The position numbers and the translations under genes are program-made. 64,000 nucleotides of DNA from Isachenkonia alkalipeptolytica (GTDB taxonomy: Bacteria > Bacillota > Clostridia > Peptostreptococcales > T1SED10-28): positions 36,799 through 100,798 of the forward strand of contig NZ_SUMG01000009.1 of NCBI RefSeq assembly GCF_009910325.1. Reading direction: 5' to 3'. Position 1 is the first letter of the stretch, and the number at the start of each line of letters is the position of its first letter. Positions 63,292 to 64,000 of the stretch are shown piece by piece. Below the pieces are notes generated by a model. That model searched no databases. It saw only the letters and a list, made by a program, of their open reading frames with translations, and was not told where the DNA came from.

Positions 63292-63306
63292 TGATAATAA
63301 TTATCA
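63292..63306. promoter_or_regulatory. Perfect Fur-type box between msrAB and the small membrane protein gene
   Basis: TGATAAT-A-ATTATCA matches the 7-1-7 Fur consensus at every position. It lies about 30 nt upstream of the msrAB -10 (minus) and about 70 nt upstream of the plus-strand promoter. Confidence 0.75.
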
Positions 63307-63376
63307 ATTGATTCAAAGGGGATGCGCCACAATAATCTTCTGTTTCAAAATATCCTCTTTAATTCCTCCCTTGCTC

Positions 63377-63405
63377 TTGTAATCTTTCCCACGGTCTATT
63401 ACAAT
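63377..63405 (+). promoter_or_regulatory. Promoter of the small membrane protein gene
   Basis: TTGTAA and TACAAT are separated by 17 nt. It lies inside a longer open frame and so supports the downstream start at 63445. Confidence 0.65.
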
Positions 63406-63444
63406 AGAGGCAATTGGACAAGTATTTACGAAAGGATGATATCC

Positions 63445-63714
63445 ATGGAATATCCGCAGAGTTTTGGAAAGACCTTTAAGTCAGAAATGCGAAAAAGCAA
63501 ACCCTATCTCATTTTAGGAACGGTGATGTATTTGATTACCGTGACCGTTGCCTATGGCATTCTCTCCACTTTCCAGGGGGCCACTTTTTCATTCAATAGC
63601 ACCATCATCTTCACAGCCCTTAGGGATTATTTAATCATACCGGGGATTATTCTTTTATTCTCCTTTACAAAAACCCTTTGGAACACCCGTCGAAAAAAAA
63701 TCAAGGATTCCTAA
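63445..63714 (+). CDS. Small membrane protein, unknown
   Basis: 89-residue protein with two clear hydrophobic helices (YLILGTVMYLITVTVAYGIL and YLIIPGIILLFSFTKTLW) and a basic C-terminus (NTRRKKIKDS). AAAGGA precedes ATG 63445 by 8 nt; the longer frame from 63322 covers the promoter and is rejected. Family not recognised. It might be iron-regulated through the Fur-type box upstream. Confidence 0.65.
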   Translation: MEYPQSFGKTFKSEMRKSKPYLILGTVMYLITVTVAYGILSTFQGATFSFNSTIIFTALRDYLIIPGIILLFSFTKTLWNTRRKKIKDS

Positions 63715-63747
63715 AGGGTACCGCTCTATTATTCTTCAAAAAGATCG

Positions 63748-63796
63748 CCGTCAAAAAGCCTGCTCCAGTAGGCTCTTTGGCGGCTATTTTGTTTTT
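63748..63796 (+). terminator. Terminator after the small membrane protein gene
   Basis: CCG-CAAA-AGCCT pairs with AGGCT-TTTG-CGG (with bulges), followed by CTATTTTGTTTTT. Confidence 0.7.
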
Positions 63797-64000
63797 CCGT
63801 AAAATTTATGGGATGTCCGGTGAAGCACCGGAAAATTCCGTGATTCCGGATTCAATTGCAAGAACCCTTTTATTGTCAACCCTTTTAGAAAATGTCCTTA
63901 AATAGTTAAAACATAAGCACCAGATTGCTGGCGGTAATCGTGATTTTGTAAAATACAGAAATTACCAAGGTATAATGTTTTTGGGTAACCTTAATAAACT
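63797..64000. other. Right end of window
   Basis: About 200 nt with no supported gene. A TATAAT near 63972 may be the -10 of a gene beyond the window. Confidence 0.5.

Noticed and set aside
63322..63444. Longer N-terminus for the small membrane protein
   Set aside because: This segment contains a -35/-10 pair, and a proper RBS precedes the ATG at 63445.
63678..63905. Protein-coding gene of 75 residues at the right end
   Set aside because: No RBS; it overlaps the end of the previous gene and a terminator hairpin.

Overview
The window looks like chromosomal DNA of an anaerobic, low-to-mid GC Gram-positive bacterium of the class Clostridia, possibly an alkaliphilic, amino-acid- or purine-using lineage (this finer placement is inference). 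The grounds are strong AGGAGG ribosome binding sites, TPP-riboswitch and T-run terminator architecture, a UGA-decoded selenoprotein peroxiredoxin, KtrAB-type K+ uptake, and YwbE, DUF1292 and DUF3006 small proteins. I see no rRNA, tRNA, CRISPR array, insertion sequence or prophage.

Layout. 1-2.35 kb: ktrB-ktrA potassium uptake. 2.36-7.45 kb (minus): SWIM-SNF2 helicase, HAD phosphatase, diguanylate cyclase. 7.7-8.95 kb: a zinc-ribbon membrane protein and a membrane J-domain protein. 9-16.9 kb (mostly minus): SDR reductase, ywbE behind a striking 5 x 24-bp repeat, DUF3006, TraB-family protein, EamA transporter, 5'-3' exonuclease, flavin reductase plus ring-cleaving dioxygenase, TauE exporter. 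17.1-27.7 kb: questin-oxidase-like protein, OFA-type MFS carrier, pRiA4b ORF-3-like protein, VanZ-RDD protein behind a TTAACA repeat array, an atypical FolD, SelO, a protein-isoaspartate methyltransferase, glutamine synthetase, DUF1292.

28-41 kb is a redox, stress and nutrient section: selenoprotein peroxiredoxin (Sec at an in-frame TGA with a SECIS-like hairpin), two universal stress proteins, a polar amino acid ABC importer, a COG4087-type HAD protein, two divergent CDGSH iron-sulfur genes (one with a PerR-like box over its -10), a degenerate NERD protein, a MATE pump, a chemoreceptor, an ABC-F ATPase and arsenate reductase.

41.3-45.8 kb is a thiamin salvage operon under a TPP riboswitch: thiW-thiD-thiM-thiE plus a sodium-solute symporter family gene. 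45.8-53.3 kb holds an MFS carrier, a methyltransferase, deoD, a lipoprotein gene broken by one ochre codon, and two overlapping glycosyltransferase genes. 53.7-58.9 kb (minus) is a purine oxidation operon: xanthine/uracil permease, then the FAD, 2Fe-2S and molybdopterin subunits of a xanthine dehydrogenase, preceded by a structured leader that ends in an intrinsic terminator. 59-61.8 kb (minus) is a two-component pair: a kinase with an NMT1/THI5-like sensor and a response regulator fused to a DUF2294/MpsC domain. 62-63.2 kb is a secreted MsrAB fusion near a perfect Fur-type box, and the window ends with a small membrane protein.

The most notable items are the selenoprotein peroxiredoxin lacking the usual resolving cysteine, the unclassified xanthine-operon leader RNA, the REC-MpsC two-component pair, and the repeat arrays upstream of ywbE and the VanZ-RDD gene. 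All family calls come from reading motifs; no database search was run.
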